Below are positions 40,263 to 49,921 of a stretch of 64,000 bases of DNA, piece by piece. Under the pieces are notes generated by a model. That model was not told the DNA's origin. It saw only the letters and a program-made list of their open reading frames with translations, and ran no database searches. The DNA is from Vibrio hyugaensis. GTDB taxonomy: Bacteria; Pseudomonadota; Gammaproteobacteria; Enterobacterales; Vibrionaceae. A program made the position numbers and the translations under genes. The DNA lies in the NCBI RefSeq assembly GCF_002906655.1, contig NZ_CP025794.1:1736001-1800000 (forward strand). The letters run 5' to 3'. Numbering within the stretch: the stretch's first letter is position 1; each line of letters opens with the position of its first letter.

Positions 40263-41366
40263 TTACGCCAGATGCTCTCTCGCTAGGTATTCACGACTCT
40301 GCATCTCAGTTAATCGAGACAAACAACGCTTAAACTCAAATTCCAGTAGCCCATCGCTATAAAGCGCCTCCATCGCCACTTCGGCGGAAATGATTAATTT
40401 CACGTTTCTCTCGTAAAACTCATCGACTAACGCAATAAAGCGCCTTGCTGCATCATCGACTTTACGGTCCATCTGCATCACGTCCGCAAGCAATACGGTG
40501 TGGTAGATTCGAGACAGCTCAATGTAATCATTTTGGCTACGCGGAGTTTGGCACAGCTGAGCAAAAGATGCATGCAACACACCATCACTGGCCTCAATCA
40601 CTGCAATTTCGCGATGATTCACTTCAATCGTATTCGTTGCGGCTTTTCTTTCCCCAATCAGCTGTTGGTAGTATTGATTAAGGTTAACGGACGCTTGCTC
40701 ATCAAGTGGGTAATGGTAAATCTCAGCTTGCTCTAGCGTTCTTAAACGGTAGTCCACACCACTATCGACATTGAGCACATCACAACGCTCTAAGATCATG
40801 GCAATTGCAGGCATGAAACGTGCTCGTTGCAAACCATTGCGATATAGATTTTGAGGTTCAATATTCGAGGTCGCGACCAAAATCATTTGACGTTTAAACA
40901 TCTCTTGAAGCAACGTCGCTAAGATCATTGCATCGGTAATGTCTGAAACGAAAAATTCATCAAAACAAACAATATCTGATTCTTTCTTAAACAAGTCTGC
41001 CACTTTAGAAAGCGGATTTTCTACATCACCTAAACGCCTTAATTCATCATGTACTCGGTACATAAAGCGATGAAAATGCACCCTCATTTTCCTTTCTGTT
41101 GGTAAGGCGTCAAAAAAGGCATCCATAAGGTAAGTTTTACCGCGCCCTACACCTCCCCAAAAGTACAATCCTTTAGGAGGTTCTGGCATTTCGACTTTTT
41201 TACCTAGTAACTTTTGCCAAGTGCTGAGCTGAGGAATAGGTGCAGACTGAAAGTCGGCGATGGCATGGTAAAGTTCATCTAAAGCGACGACCGCGCTATA
41301 TTGCGCTTCATCACGTTGGAATCCATGCTTGGCTATGTCTTGTTGGTATCGTTTTAATGGTGTCAT
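40263..41366 (-). CDS. zapE: Cell division ATPase ZapE (AFG1-like)
   Basis: 367 residues (E. coli 375). ZapE is an AAA-type ATPase that associates with the FtsZ ring under stress. Walker A is GGVGRGKT at residues 71-78 and Walker B is CFDEFFVSDI (about 136-145). A sensor segment VATSNIEPQNLYRNGLQR follows. The family is related to mitochondrial AFG1/LACE1. The gene stands alone, divergent from zapG; no shared transcript with rplM is likely because the rplM promoter lies in between. Confidence 0.95.
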   Translation of the reverse strand: MTPLKRYQQDIAKHGFQRDEAQYSAVVALDELYHAIADFQSAPIPQLSTWQKLLGKKVEMPEPPKGLYFWGGVGRGKTYLMDAFFDALPTERKMRVHFHRFMYRVHDELRRLGDVENPLSKVADLFKKESDIVCFDEFFVSDITDAMILATLLQEMFKRQMILVATSNIEPQNLYRNGLQRARFMPAIAMILERCDVLNVDSGVDYRLRTLEQAEIYHYPLDEQASVNLNQYYQQLIGERKAATNTIEVNHREIAVIEASDGVLHASFAQLCQTPRSQNDYIELSRIYHTVLLADVMQMDRKVDDAARRFIALVDEFYERNVKLIISAEVAMEALYSDGLLEFEFKRCLSRLTEMQSREYLAREHLA

Positions 41367-41563
41367 GGCACTGGGTCGTATCAGAGGTACAGAGAAATTT
41401 TGTCACCTCGGGGTCAGCATTAGGAATAGAGAGATGTGGATATCAGTCCCCGAAGACATACCGCTATTTTTCTTTATCGGCTGTTCAAGCCATAGTAACA
41501 TGGACAAGCACCGCGTGTAACTAAGTAGTAAAAGACTTGTTAAAACAACTATAAGGAGCAGTT

Positions 41564-42006
41564 ATGCCTTGGATTTATGCCATTGTGGGTTTGCTGGTCG
41601 GTACAATCGTAGGCGTAGTCATTAGTAGACTAACCACCCCGAATACAAAAAACAAAAGTCTGTGCAAAAAGAGCTAGAAGCAGCCAAATTTGAACTAGAG
41701 CAACAACGTCAAGAGCTGGTCGATCACTTTGCACAAACCGCAGAAATGTTGGATACGCTAGGTAAAGATTACACTAAGCTGTACCAACATATGGCAAAGA
41801 CTTCATCAGAACTCTTGCCAAACTTGCCTGAGCAAGACAACCCATTCGACAAGAAAACGGCGATGTCTTCAGAGCAAATTGAAGAGCAACCATCTGAAGT
41901 CAATGAACAACCAAAAGACTATGCCAATGGCGCAACCGGCCTTTTGAAAGATAAAGAAAAAGAGATCATCGACGCACCTGAAGCCGTCACAGCGAAAGCC
42001 TCTTAA
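41564..42006 (+). pseudogene. zapG: zapG (YhcB, DUF1043), interrupted by a one-base deletion in this sequence
   Basis: Two frames together give a ~147-residue YhcB/ZapG protein. From ATG 41564 (with AAGGAG upstream) the frame reads PWIYAIVGLLVGTIVGVVIS, a single N-terminal transmembrane helix, then shifts at CCCC (41637-41640) and stops after 12 more codons. The other frame, from 41641, continues EYKKQKSVQKELEAAKFELE, a cytoplasmic coiled coil, then LYQHMAKTSSELLP and the acidic tail to 42006. One more C would join them. ZapG is an inner-membrane protein that links division, elongation and envelope synthesis and is only conditionally essential. The cause may be sequencing error, as for ftsI, or a real mutation. 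Confidence 0.85.
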
Positions 42007-42072
42007 TCTTCTATCTTCTTCCTATTGGGTCAATACATATTCATTTCTTATCAATTTGTGTTGACCCTTTTT

Positions 42073-42100
42073 GAACTTTTCTTAAGCAACTCATCTCTAA
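42073..42100 (+). promoter_or_regulatory. Possible sigma-E promoter of degQ
   Basis: GAACTT (42073-42078) and TCTAA (42096-42100) are 17 bases apart, close to the sigma-E pattern GAACTT-N16-TCTGA known for degP in E. coli. It lies about 100 bases before degQ. Confidence 0.35.
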
Positions 42101-42205
42101 CTTGCAGTGACCTGCCACCCCGTTTCGATTATCCCGACCAATACTTAAACACATAATGGTTAGGATATTTCTTTTTGGCAGACTGGTTTCAAGAGGAGTT
42201 ATTGG

Positions 42206-43573
42206 ATGAAAAAACCGTTGCTTGCGTTAACCGTTCTATCTTTAAGCTTAAGTTCAATCATCACCCCAATCTCAGCTACGGCAGCACTTCCTTTAAGTGT
42301 TGATGGTGAGCAATTACCAAGCCTTGCACCCATGCTAGAAAAAGTGACCCCTGCGGTCGTCAGCATTGCGGTAGAGGGTAAACAGGTGCAAACCAGCCGT
42401 ATTCCAGAACAGTTTCAGTTTTTCTTTGGCCCTGAATTTCCAACAGAACAAACTCGCGAACGTCCATTCCGAGGGTTGGGCTCAGGCGTGATCATTGACG
42501 CGAAGAAAGGTCAGATAGTAACAAACTACCACGTAATAAAAGGCGCAGATGATATTAGAGTTCGCCTTTACGATGGTAGAGAGTACGACGCAGAATTGGT
42601 TGGCGGTGACGAAATGTCGGACATTGCCTTGCTTAAATTAGAAAAGGCGAAAGACCTGACTCAAATTAAAGTGGCAGATTCAGACGCATTGCGTGTGGGT
42701 GATTTTACCGTGGCAATTGGTAACCCATTTGGTCTAGGACAAACGGTCACTTCTGGTATTGTTTCTGCACTTGGCCGAAGCGGCTTAAACGTGGAGAACT
42801 TTGAGAACTTCATTCAAACCGATGCGGCTATCAATAGCGGTAACTCTGGCGGCGCATTAGTGAACCTCAATGGCGAACTGATTGGTATTAATACCGCAAT
42901 CCTAGGCCCAAATGGCGGTAATGTTGGTATCGGCTTTGCCATTCCATCCAACATGATGCAAAACCTAACGGATCAAATCCTAGAGTTTGGTGAAGTGAAA
43001 CGCGGTATGTTGGGCGTTCAGGGTGGTGAAGTCACTTCAGAATTGGCAGAAGCACTAGGTTACGAGTCAAGCAAAGGCGCTTTTGTTAGTCAAGTGGTCC
43101 CAGACAGTGCCGCTGATAAAGCAGGCTTGAAAGCCGGAGACGTGATTGTTTCCGTCAATGGTAAATCGATTGATACCTTCTCTGAACTTCGCGCCAAAGT
43201 TGCAACGCTAGGTGCTGGCAAAAAAATTGAACTTGGTGTGATTCGTGACGGTAAGAGCAAGAGTTTTGATGTCACTTTAGGCGAGTCTACCAATATCAAA
43301 GCGAAGGCTGAAACGTTGCATGAGGGCTTAAAAGGTGCCGAGTTAAGTAACACGACACCAAACGATAAGATTCAAGGGGTCAAGGTGACCAGCGTGGTCG
43401 AGAACTCACCTGCAGCACAGTACCAACTTGAGCAAGACGATATCATCATTGGTGTGAACCGCAAACGCGTGAAGAACTTAGCGGAGCTACGCGCCATAGT
43501 TGAGAAGCACAAAGGCGTGTTAGCAATCAATGTTCAACGTGGAGACCGCACGGTTTACTTAGTTATTCGATAA
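42206..43573 (+). CDS. degQ: Periplasmic serine protease/chaperone DegQ (DegP family)
   Basis: 455 residues, the length of E. coli DegQ. It degrades or refolds misfolded periplasmic proteins. A signal peptide ends at about residue 27 (ISATA-ALPL). The trypsin-like domain has the triad His109 (TNYHVIKG), Asp139 (MSDIALLKL) and Ser214 (GNSGGAL). Two PDZ domains follow, about residues 255-345 and 360-455, with GFAIPSNM at the junction. It is followed by its own terminator and then degS, the order seen in E. coli. Vibrios may use this single enzyme for both DegP and DegQ roles, so the name is uncertain between the two. Confidence 0.93.
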   Translation: MKKPLLALTVLSLSLSSIITPISATAALPLSVDGEQLPSLAPMLEKVTPAVVSIAVEGKQVQTSRIPEQFQFFFGPEFPTEQTRERPFRGLGSGVIIDAKKGQIVTNYHVIKGADDIRVRLYDGREYDAELVGGDEMSDIALLKLEKAKDLTQIKVADSDALRVGDFTVAIGNPFGLGQTVTSGIVSALGRSGLNVENFENFIQTDAAINSGNSGGALVNLNGELIGINTAILGPNGGNVGIGFAIPSNMMQNLTDQILEFGEVKRGMLGVQGGEVTSELAEALGYESSKGAFVSQVVPDSAADKAGLKAGDVIVSVNGKSIDTFSELRAKVATLGAGKKIELGVIRDGKSKSFDVTLGESTNIKAKAETLHEGLKGAELSNTTPNDKIQGVKVTSVVENSPAAQYQLEQDDIIIGVNRKRVKNLAELRAIVEKHKGVLAINVQRGDRTVYLVIR

Positions 43574-43653
43574 TCCATCAACAAGAGCGATGAGTGCTTC
43601 TCCGTTTTATTCGAGAACACTCCTATACTTTACCTTGTATGTCATGGTTTTTT

Positions 43654-43692
43654 AAAAGGGCAAGGCAATCACGTCTTGCCCTTTTGTTATTT
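43654..43692 (+). terminator. Rho-independent terminator of degQ
   Basis: AAAAGGGCAAG (43654-43664) and CTTGCCCTTTT (43675-43685) form an 11-bp stem with a 10-base loop, followed by GTTATTTTT. Confidence 0.85.
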
Positions 43693-43753
43693 TTCAATGT
43701 AGTGCTATCCTTCTCTTTTCTATCCCAATCGGGCGCCCAATCATGGAGAGGTT

Positions 43754-44821
43754 ATGCTTAGCTTTTTGTTACGTTCTGTCTTTTTAGGCTTAGCAACTGC
43801 CGTCATAGTGTTGCTCGCTGTCCCTTCTTTGCGTAGCAATGTCATTCCTGACGCCCTCGTTGATACACAACCGAGTAATATCGCCTCACTTGAAGTGTCT
43901 TTTAATCAAGCCGTGAGAAAAGCCGCACCTGCCGTAGTAAATATCTACAGCCGCAAATACGTTGAAAACGACCGCAGCAAGCTTTCTACACAAGGCTTGG
44001 GTTCCGGCGTGATCGTAAGTGAGAAAGGCTACATCATCACGAACTATCATGTAGTGGCGCAAGCAGACCAAATTGTTGTCGCACTTCAAGATGGCCGAGT
44101 GGCAGCCGCACAGTTGGTGGGTACTGACAAACGCACAGATATCGCGATTTTGCGTGTCGAAGGCTCTAACCTACCGGTTATCCCTCTGAACTCTGAATAT
44201 AAACCTCAGGTGGGCGATGTTGTACTGGCTATTGGTAACCCTTACAACTTGGGACAAACCACAACATTCGGCATTATCTCTGCGACAGGTCGTTCATCAA
44301 TCAGTGATGGTCGACAAGCCTTTATTCAGACCGATGCAGCAATCAACGAGGGTAACTCCGGAGGTGCATTGGTGAATACTCAAGGTGAACTGGTCGGTAT
44401 CAATACCGCGTCATTCCAACAAGCGACAGACCTTGAAACCTACGGTATCTCGTTTGCCATTCCGGCACCGCTCGCCAACAAGATCATGCAGAAGATCATC
44501 GCAGATGGCCGTGTAATCCGTGGCTATATCGGTATTGATGGCCAAGATATTAACGCCGTAACCGCTCGTCTATTGGGCAATGAACACATTGGTGGCATTG
44601 TCGTACTTGGCATTGATCCAAATGGCCCTGCAAGTGCTGCTGGCTTTGAGAAACAAGACATCATCATCAGTATCAATGGCACCAAAGTTCAAGGGCGACA
44701 AAGCGTGATGGACATTGTCACTGACTTGCGACCAGGAACGTCAGTCGACGTTGGGATTATCCGCAAGGGTAAAGAGATGAACGTAAAAGTCACCATCGCC
44801 GAAGACAAACAAGAAGCATAA
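43754..44821 (+). CDS. degS: Inner-membrane stress-sensor protease DegS
   Basis: 355 residues (E. coli 355). DegS senses misfolded outer-membrane proteins through its PDZ domain and makes the first cut in RseA to release sigma-E. An N-terminal membrane anchor spans about residues 4-24. The triad is His99 (TNYHVVAQ), Asp129 (RTDIAILRV) and Ser202 (GNSGGAL). A single PDZ domain (about 255-350) distinguishes it from DegQ. It is preceded by a terminator, so it has its own promoter in the ~65-bp gap, and AGAGG stands just upstream of the ATG. Confidence 0.95.
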   Translation: MLSFLLRSVFLGLATAVIVLLAVPSLRSNVIPDALVDTQPSNIASLEVSFNQAVRKAAPAVVNIYSRKYVENDRSKLSTQGLGSGVIVSEKGYIITNYHVVAQADQIVVALQDGRVAAAQLVGTDKRTDIAILRVEGSNLPVIPLNSEYKPQVGDVVLAIGNPYNLGQTTTFGIISATGRSSISDGRQAFIQTDAAINEGNSGGALVNTQGELVGINTASFQQATDLETYGISFAIPAPLANKIMQKIIADGRVIRGYIGIDGQDINAVTARLLGNEHIGGIVVLGIDPNGPASAAGFEKQDIIISINGTKVQGRQSVMDIVTDLRPGTSVDVGIIRKGKEMNVKVTIAEDKQEA

Positions 44822-44852
44822 AAAAATCCCAGCCATTGGCTGGGATTTTTGT
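44820..44852. terminator. Bidirectional terminator between degS and parC
   Basis: AAAAATCCCAGCC (44822-44834) and GGCTGGGATTTTT (44838-44850) form a 13-bp stem with loop ATT, flanked by A and T tracts, between two convergent genes. Confidence 0.92.
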
Positions 44853-44859
44853 TTGTGTG

Positions 44860-47148
44860 TTACTCGCTATCACTTGGCTCTTCTGAAGTGTCTGAGGCTC
44901 CCCCCATATCCACTTCAATACGCGTTACGCGCTGCAAGCCTCTCGGCAATAAACTACCTCGGCGGCCACGTTCACCACGGAAGTTTTCTAAGTCCGCTGG
45001 TTTCAAGCCCAACTTGCGCTTACCGGCATACAGCGTCAGAGAAGCACCTTGTGGCAATGCAATCAAGTGAGACAGAACCTCTTCGCGCTCTTTAGCTTTC
45101 GCCGCTGGAATGTTGATGATCTTGTTACCCTTACCTTTCGCCAATTGCGGCAGGTCTTTAATCGGGAACAACAGCATACGACCTTGGTTGGTGATCGCTA
45201 AGATTTCATCCGAATCCAGATCCGCAATCGTCTTCGGCGTCATCACTTCAGAGTTAGCAGGAAGTGTCACGAGTGCCTTACCACTGCGGTTCTTCGATAG
45301 TAGCTCTGAGCCTTTACATACAAAGCCATAGCCCGCATCAGAACCCACCAGCCATAGCTGCTCATCTTCACCCATGATCACTTGGCGAATACTGCTACCA
45401 GCCGTGATGTTCAGGCGGCCAGTAATCGGCTCACCTTGGCTTCGCGCTGATGGTAGTGAGTGTGACTCTAATGAGTAGCTTCGGCCATCGCTACCGAAGA
45501 ACACCGCTTGTTGGTTGCTCTTACCGCGAGCATGCGCAAGGTAGTTATCACCAGATTTATAGCTTAAGCCTTCTGCATCAACATCGTGGCCTTTCGCATG
45601 GCGAATCCAGCCTTTCTCTGAAAGCACCACTGTGATTGGCTCACTTGGTACTAGGTCACGCTCAGTCAACGCTTTTGCTTCTGCACGCTCAACCAGTGGA
45701 GAGCGACGGTCATCACCGTATTTCTCTGCGTCCGCTTTAATCTCTTTCTTCAGTAGTGTGTTCAGACGACGCTCAGAACCAAGCAGTTGTTCTAGCTTCT
45801 CGCGCTCTTTTTCTAGCTCGTCTTGTTCACCACGGATCTTCATCTCTTCTAGTTTTGCTAGATGACGAAGTTTAGTATCTAGAATCGCATCCGCTTGGAT
45901 ATCAGTAATACCAAAGCGTTCCATCAAGACCGCTTTTGGATCGTCTTCAGTACGAATGATCTCAATCACTTCATCTAGATTTAGGTAAGCTACTAACAAA
46001 CCTTCCAAGATGTGTAAACGAGCCATCACTTTGTCTAGGCGATGTTGTAGACGACGACGCACAGTAGTACGACGGAACTCAATCCACTCAGACAGAATTT
46101 GTACCAGACCTTTCACTTGAGGACGGTTATCGAGACCGATCATGTTCAAGTTAACGCGGAAGCTGCGCTCAAGATCCGTTGAAGCGAATAAGTGATTCAT
46201 CAACAAATCGCAATCAACGCGGTTTGACTTAGGTACAACGACGATACGCGTTGGGTTCTCGTGATCCGATTCGTCACGAAGGTCGTCTACCATTGGTAGC
46301 TTCTTCGCGCGCATTTGGTTCGCGATTTGTTCTAGTAACTTCGCACCCGATACTTGGTGTGGCAGAGAAGTAATGACGATATCAGAACCTTCTTTGTGCC
46401 ATACCGCACGCATCTTGATGCTACCGCGACCGTTACGATAAATCTTCTCGATATCCGCTTGTGGTGAAGTAATTTCAGCTTCCGTTGGGTAATCTGGACC
46501 TTTCACAAACTGCATCACATCCGGCAGTTCTGCTTTCGGGTTGTCGATTAAGTGGATGGTTGCATCTGCCACTTCACGAACGTTGTGAGGCGGAATATCC
46601 GTCGCCATACCAACCGCGATACCAGTTACACCGTTTAGCAGGATATGAGGCAGACGCGCAGGCAACATTTGTGGCTCTTTCATCGTGCCATCAAAGTTTG
46701 GTTGCCATTCAACCGTGCCTTGACCTAACTCGCCTAGTAGAACTTCAGCAAACTTGGACAGTTTTGCTTCGGTATAACGCATTGCAGCGAATGATTTCGG
46801 GTCATCTGGCGCCCCCCAGTTACCCTGACCATCTACCAATGGGTAACGGTAAGAGAATGGCTGTGCCATGAGTACCATCGCTTCGTAACATGCAGAGTCA
46901 CCGTGCGGATGGTATTTACCCAGTACGTCACCAACGGTACGTGCTGATTTTTTGTATTTCGCTGATGCCGAAAGACCAAGCTCTGACATTGCGTAAATGA
47001 TGCGTCGTTGAACCGGTTTTAGACCATCGCCAATGTATGGCAATGCGCGATCCATGATTACGTACATCGAGTAGTTCAGATAAGCGTCTTCAGTGAACTT
47101 GCGCATTGGCAACTGTTCAACGCCATCATAAGTAATTTCTGTAGACAT
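44860..47148 (-). CDS. parC: DNA topoisomerase IV subunit A
   Basis: 762 residues (E. coli 752). With ParE it decatenates daughter chromosomes. The quinolone-resistance region [17 protein letters not shown] has Ser85 and Glu89, the susceptible residues known from vibrios. The DNA-cleaving tyrosine is Tyr125 ([10 protein letters not shown]). The C-terminal ~270 residues form the beta-pinwheel DNA-wrapping domain, ending in an acidic tail (EEPSDSE). It starts 3 bp after the parE stop, so the two subunits are made from one message in stoichiometric amounts. Confidence 0.98.
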   Translation of the reverse strand: MSTEITYDGVEQLPMRKFTEDAYLNYSMYVIMDRALPYIGDGLKPVQRRIIYAMSELGLSASAKYKKSARTVGDVLGKYHPHGDSACYEAMVLMAQPFSYRYPLVDGQGNWGAPDDPKSFAAMRYTEAKLSKFAEVLLGELGQGTVEWQPNFDGTMKEPQMLPARLPHILLNGVTGIAVGMATDIPPHNVREVADATIHLIDNPKAELPDVMQFVKGPDYPTEAEITSPQADIEKIYRNGRGSIKMRAVWHKEGSDIVITSLPHQVSGAKLLEQIANQMRAKKLPMVDDLRDESDHENPTRIVVVPKSNRVDCDLLMNHLFASTDLERSFRVNLNMIGLDNRPQVKGLVQILSEWIEFRRTTVRRRLQHRLDKVMARLHILEGLLVAYLNLDEVIEIIRTEDDPKAVLMERFGITDIQADAILDTKLRHLAKLEEMKIRGEQDELEKEREKLEQLLGSERRLNTLLKKEIKADAEKYGDDRRSPLVERAEAKALTERDLVPSEPITVVLSEKGWIRHAKGHDVDAEGLSYKSGDNYLAHARGKSNQQAVFFGSDGRSYSLESHSLPSARSQGEPITGRLNITAGSSIRQVIMGEDEQLWLVGSDAGYGFVCKGSELLSKNRSGKALVTLPANSEVMTPKTIADLDSDEILAITNQGRMLLFPIKDLPQLAKGKGNKIINIPAAKAKEREEVLSHLIALPQGASLTLYAGKRKLGLKPADLENFRGERGRRGSLLPRGLQRVTRIEVDMGGASDTSEEPSDSE

Positions 47149-47151
47149 CCG

Positions 47152-49032
47152 TTAAACCTCTGCCATATCGCCATTGCTTTGTAGCCAAGTGCGACGGTCA
47201 TCTGCTCGTTTTTTACCAAGCAACATGTCCATCATTTCCATGGTCGCCGCAGAATCATCGATGGTTAACTGAACCAGACGTCGCGTATTTGGATCCATGG
47301 TTGTTTCGCGCAACTGAAGTGGGTTCATCTCACCCAGACCTTTGAATCGTTGCACGTTGATTTTGGCTTTCTTCTTCGACAAGCGCTCAAGTACGCCATC
47401 TTTTTCGTCGTCATCTAGGGCATAGAAAACTTCTTTGCCGCAGTCGATACGATACAGAGGCGGCATCGCAACGTAGATGTGACCAGCTTCAACCAGTGCA
47501 CGGAAGTGACGAGTAAACAGAGCACATAGAAGAGTTGCGATGTGAAGACCATCCGAGTCCGCATCGGCAAGGATACAGATCTTACCGTAGCGAAGGCTGT
47601 CTAGGTTGTCGCTGTCAGGGTCGATACCCAAAGCTACCGAGATGTCGTGAACTTCTTGAGAAGCCAGAACTTGGTCTGCGGAGACTTCCCATGTGTTTAA
47701 GATCTTACCACGCAGTGGCATCACCGCTTGGAACTCACGATCACGAGCTTGTTTGGCAGAACCGCCCGCCGAGTCACCCTCTACAAAGAAGATTTCTGTG
47801 CGGTTTAAGTCTTGTACTGAACAATCCGTTAACTTACCAGGCAGTGCAGGGCCAGATGCTACCTTCTTACGTACAACCTTTTTGCTCGCACGCATACGAC
47901 GATGCGCGTTCGCGATACAAACTTCGGCAAGTTGCTCTGCAAGTTGTGGCTTTTCGTTCAACCAAAGGCTGAATGAATCTTTCACTACGCCAGATACAAA
48001 CGCAGCGGTTTGACGAGAAGACAAACGCTCTTTGGTCTGACCGGCAAACTGTGGATCTTGAATCTTAACCGACAGGACGTATGAACAACGGTCGAAGACG
48101 TCATCGCCAGTTAGTTTTACGCCACGAGGCAACAAGTTACGGAATTCACAGAACTCACGCATGGCGTCGAGCAAACCTTGGCGAAGGCCGTTTACGTGTG
48201 TACCACCTTGTGCCGTTGGGATAAGGTTCACGTAACTCTCGGTGATCATCTCACCGCCTTCTGGCTGCCAGATCACGGCCCAATTTGCTGCTTCTGTTTC
48301 GGCTGAGAATTCACCTGTAAATGGTTCTTCTGGCAGGACGGTATAACCTTTAACACCTTCCGCTAGATAGTCTTTCAAGCCATCTTCGTAGAACCACTTA
48401 TAGTCTTTGTTGTTTACTTTATCTGTAAAAGTAATCTCTAGACCCGGGCAAAGTACCGCTTTCGCACGCAGGTTATTCACCAGACGAGTTACTGAGAAGT
48501 TTGCAGAATCAAAGTACTTAGCATCTGGCCAGAAATGCACACTGGTACCACGGTTACGACGACCACATGTGCCGACTACCGTTAGGTCAGAAACTTTATC
48601 GCCGTGCTCAAAAGCAATCTCATACACTTGGCCATCACGACGTACGGTCACTTCAACACGCTTGGACAGTGCGTTTACTACTGAGATACCTACACCGTGT
48701 AGACCACCAGAGAATTGGTAGTTTTTATTGGAAAACTTACCACCCGCGTGAAGCTTACATAGGATCAGTTCAACACCTGAAACCTTCTCTTCTGGGTGGA
48801 TATCAACAGGCATGCCTCGACCATCATCGATCACTTCTAGTGATTGGTCAGCATGTAGGATGACTTGTACTTTTGAGGCATGTCCGGCTAGCGCTTCATC
48901 GACACTGTTATCGATAACTTCTTGGCCCAAGTGGTTTGGGCGCGCTGTATCCGTATACATCCCTGGTCGGCGACGTACTGGTTCTAGACCATTCAGTACT
49001 TCAATGGCACCAGCATTATATTGTTCAGTCAT
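47152..49032 (-). CDS. parE: DNA topoisomerase IV subunit B
   Basis: 626 residues (E. coli 630). It is the ATPase subunit of topoisomerase IV. The GHKL ATP site is seen in NSVDEALAGHA (about residues 43-53) and GRGMPVDIHPEE, with GGLHGVGISVVNALS in the lid. The TOPRIM domain has FVEGDSAGGSAKQARDR (about 416-432) and ILADADSDGLHIATLL. In E. coli parE follows yqiA in the nudF operon and parC lies farther away; here parC follows parE directly. The 247-bp gap to yqiA could hold a separate promoter. Confidence 0.98.
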   Translation of the reverse strand: MTEQYNAGAIEVLNGLEPVRRRPGMYTDTARPNHLGQEVIDNSVDEALAGHASKVQVILHADQSLEVIDDGRGMPVDIHPEEKVSGVELILCKLHAGGKFSNKNYQFSGGLHGVGISVVNALSKRVEVTVRRDGQVYEIAFEHGDKVSDLTVVGTCGRRNRGTSVHFWPDAKYFDSANFSVTRLVNNLRAKAVLCPGLEITFTDKVNNKDYKWFYEDGLKDYLAEGVKGYTVLPEEPFTGEFSAETEAANWAVIWQPEGGEMITESYVNLIPTAQGGTHVNGLRQGLLDAMREFCEFRNLLPRGVKLTGDDVFDRCSYVLSVKIQDPQFAGQTKERLSSRQTAAFVSGVVKDSFSLWLNEKPQLAEQLAEVCIANAHRRMRASKKVVRKKVASGPALPGKLTDCSVQDLNRTEIFFVEGDSAGGSAKQARDREFQAVMPLRGKILNTWEVSADQVLASQEVHDISVALGIDPDSDNLDSLRYGKICILADADSDGLHIATLLCALFTRHFRALVEAGHIYVAMPPLYRIDCGKEVFYALDDDEKDGVLERLSKKKAKINVQRFKGLGEMNPLQLRETTMDPNTRRLVQLTIDDSAATMEMMDMLLGKKRADDRRTWLQSNGDMAEV

Positions 49033-49279
49033 AATACGGAATTGTTCTCAAAGTTTACTTGTAACCCGAGCCTCACCGATGGGTGAGCGATACTCGAGAA
49101 ACGAAAAAGCTACCCCGTCAGCACCCTTCTCATTGGTCGGTCATGCATAACAAAGTAGTCAGGGATTTACACCCCTAAGATCTTTTCGGCAAAACATAGT
49201 CGGAAAGCATACCCGCTATGTCAAGAAACGGTTGGATATATCAATAAAAACTATGAGCCTATTCCAATCGCTCTAGAAA

Positions 49280-49864
49280 TCACAAATTTAAGAATTTAAT
49301 GATTTGAGCAGGATAACGCTCAAAGCCAATAAAACTGTGATCACCGCCTTCTTCTACGGTTTTCTTAGCATCGGTAAATTTCTCTACCGCTTGGCGATAA
49401 TCCAGAACCTCATCTTCTGTTTGCTGTAACAGCCAGAAGGATTGAGGCGACGCGATGCTTTTTACATCAAGAGCTTTCAGCTCGTCAATATGACAAGCTT
49501 CAAGTGTATAGGTTTCGTGCGTGTATGGGTTAGTTTGCTCACCCAAATAGTCAACCAACAGCTCATAAGGCTTCACCGCAGGGTTAACCACGACCGCACG
49601 AAAACCAAATTGCGCGTTCAACCACGTAGACATGTAGCCCCCCAGAGAGCTGCCCACTAAACCAATGTTATAGTCATCTTTATATTGCTCAACAATGTCT
49701 AATAGACATTGAGCGGCAAGCTGTGGAAAGCATGGCAATTGAGGCACAACAACTTTAATGTCTGGGCGCTGCTGTTCACAGTACTCTTTCATCAAATTCG
49801 CCTTCATTGAAAGTGGCGAACTGTTAAAACCATGGATATACAGTAGTAGCGCCGGTTTGCTCAT
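49280..49864 (-). CDS. yqiA: Esterase YqiA
   Basis: 194 residues (E. coli 193). It is an alpha/beta-hydrolase with esterase activity on short acyl esters; the natural substrate is unknown. The oxyanion region is LLYIHGFNSSPLSMKANLMK near the N-terminus. The nucleophile serine is in GLVGSSLGGYMSTWL (about residues 68-82). The catalytic histidine lies in EEGGDHSFIGFERY (about 171-184). It belongs to the nudF-yqiB-cpdA-yqiA-parE block, though a hairpin at 49890-49910 after cpdA may reduce read-through. Confidence 0.93.
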   Translation of the reverse strand: MSKPALLLYIHGFNSSPLSMKANLMKEYCEQQRPDIKVVVPQLPCFPQLAAQCLLDIVEQYKDDYNIGLVGSSLGGYMSTWLNAQFGFRAVVVNPAVKPYELLVDYLGEQTNPYTHETYTLEACHIDELKALDVKSIASPQSFWLLQQTEDEVLDYRQAVEKFTDAKKTVEEGGDHSFIGFERYPAQIIKFLNL

Positions 49865-49876
49865 AAAAGCCTCACA

Positions 49877-49910
49877 GAAGAAAAAGTAAGCCCGAACATA
49901 AAGTTCGGGC
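49877..49910 (-). terminator. Terminator-like hairpin between cpdA and yqiA
   Basis: GCCCGAAC (49890-49897) and GTTCGGGC (49903-49910) form an 8-bp stem. On the minus strand it is followed by TTACTTTTTCTTC, 10 bases after the cpdA stop. Confidence 0.6.
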
Positions 49911-49921
49911 GTGATATTTGG

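Noticed and set aside
46485-46871. 128-codon plus-strand frame inside parC
   Set aside because: Antisense shadow of a fully conserved gene; low-complexity translation and no ribosome site.
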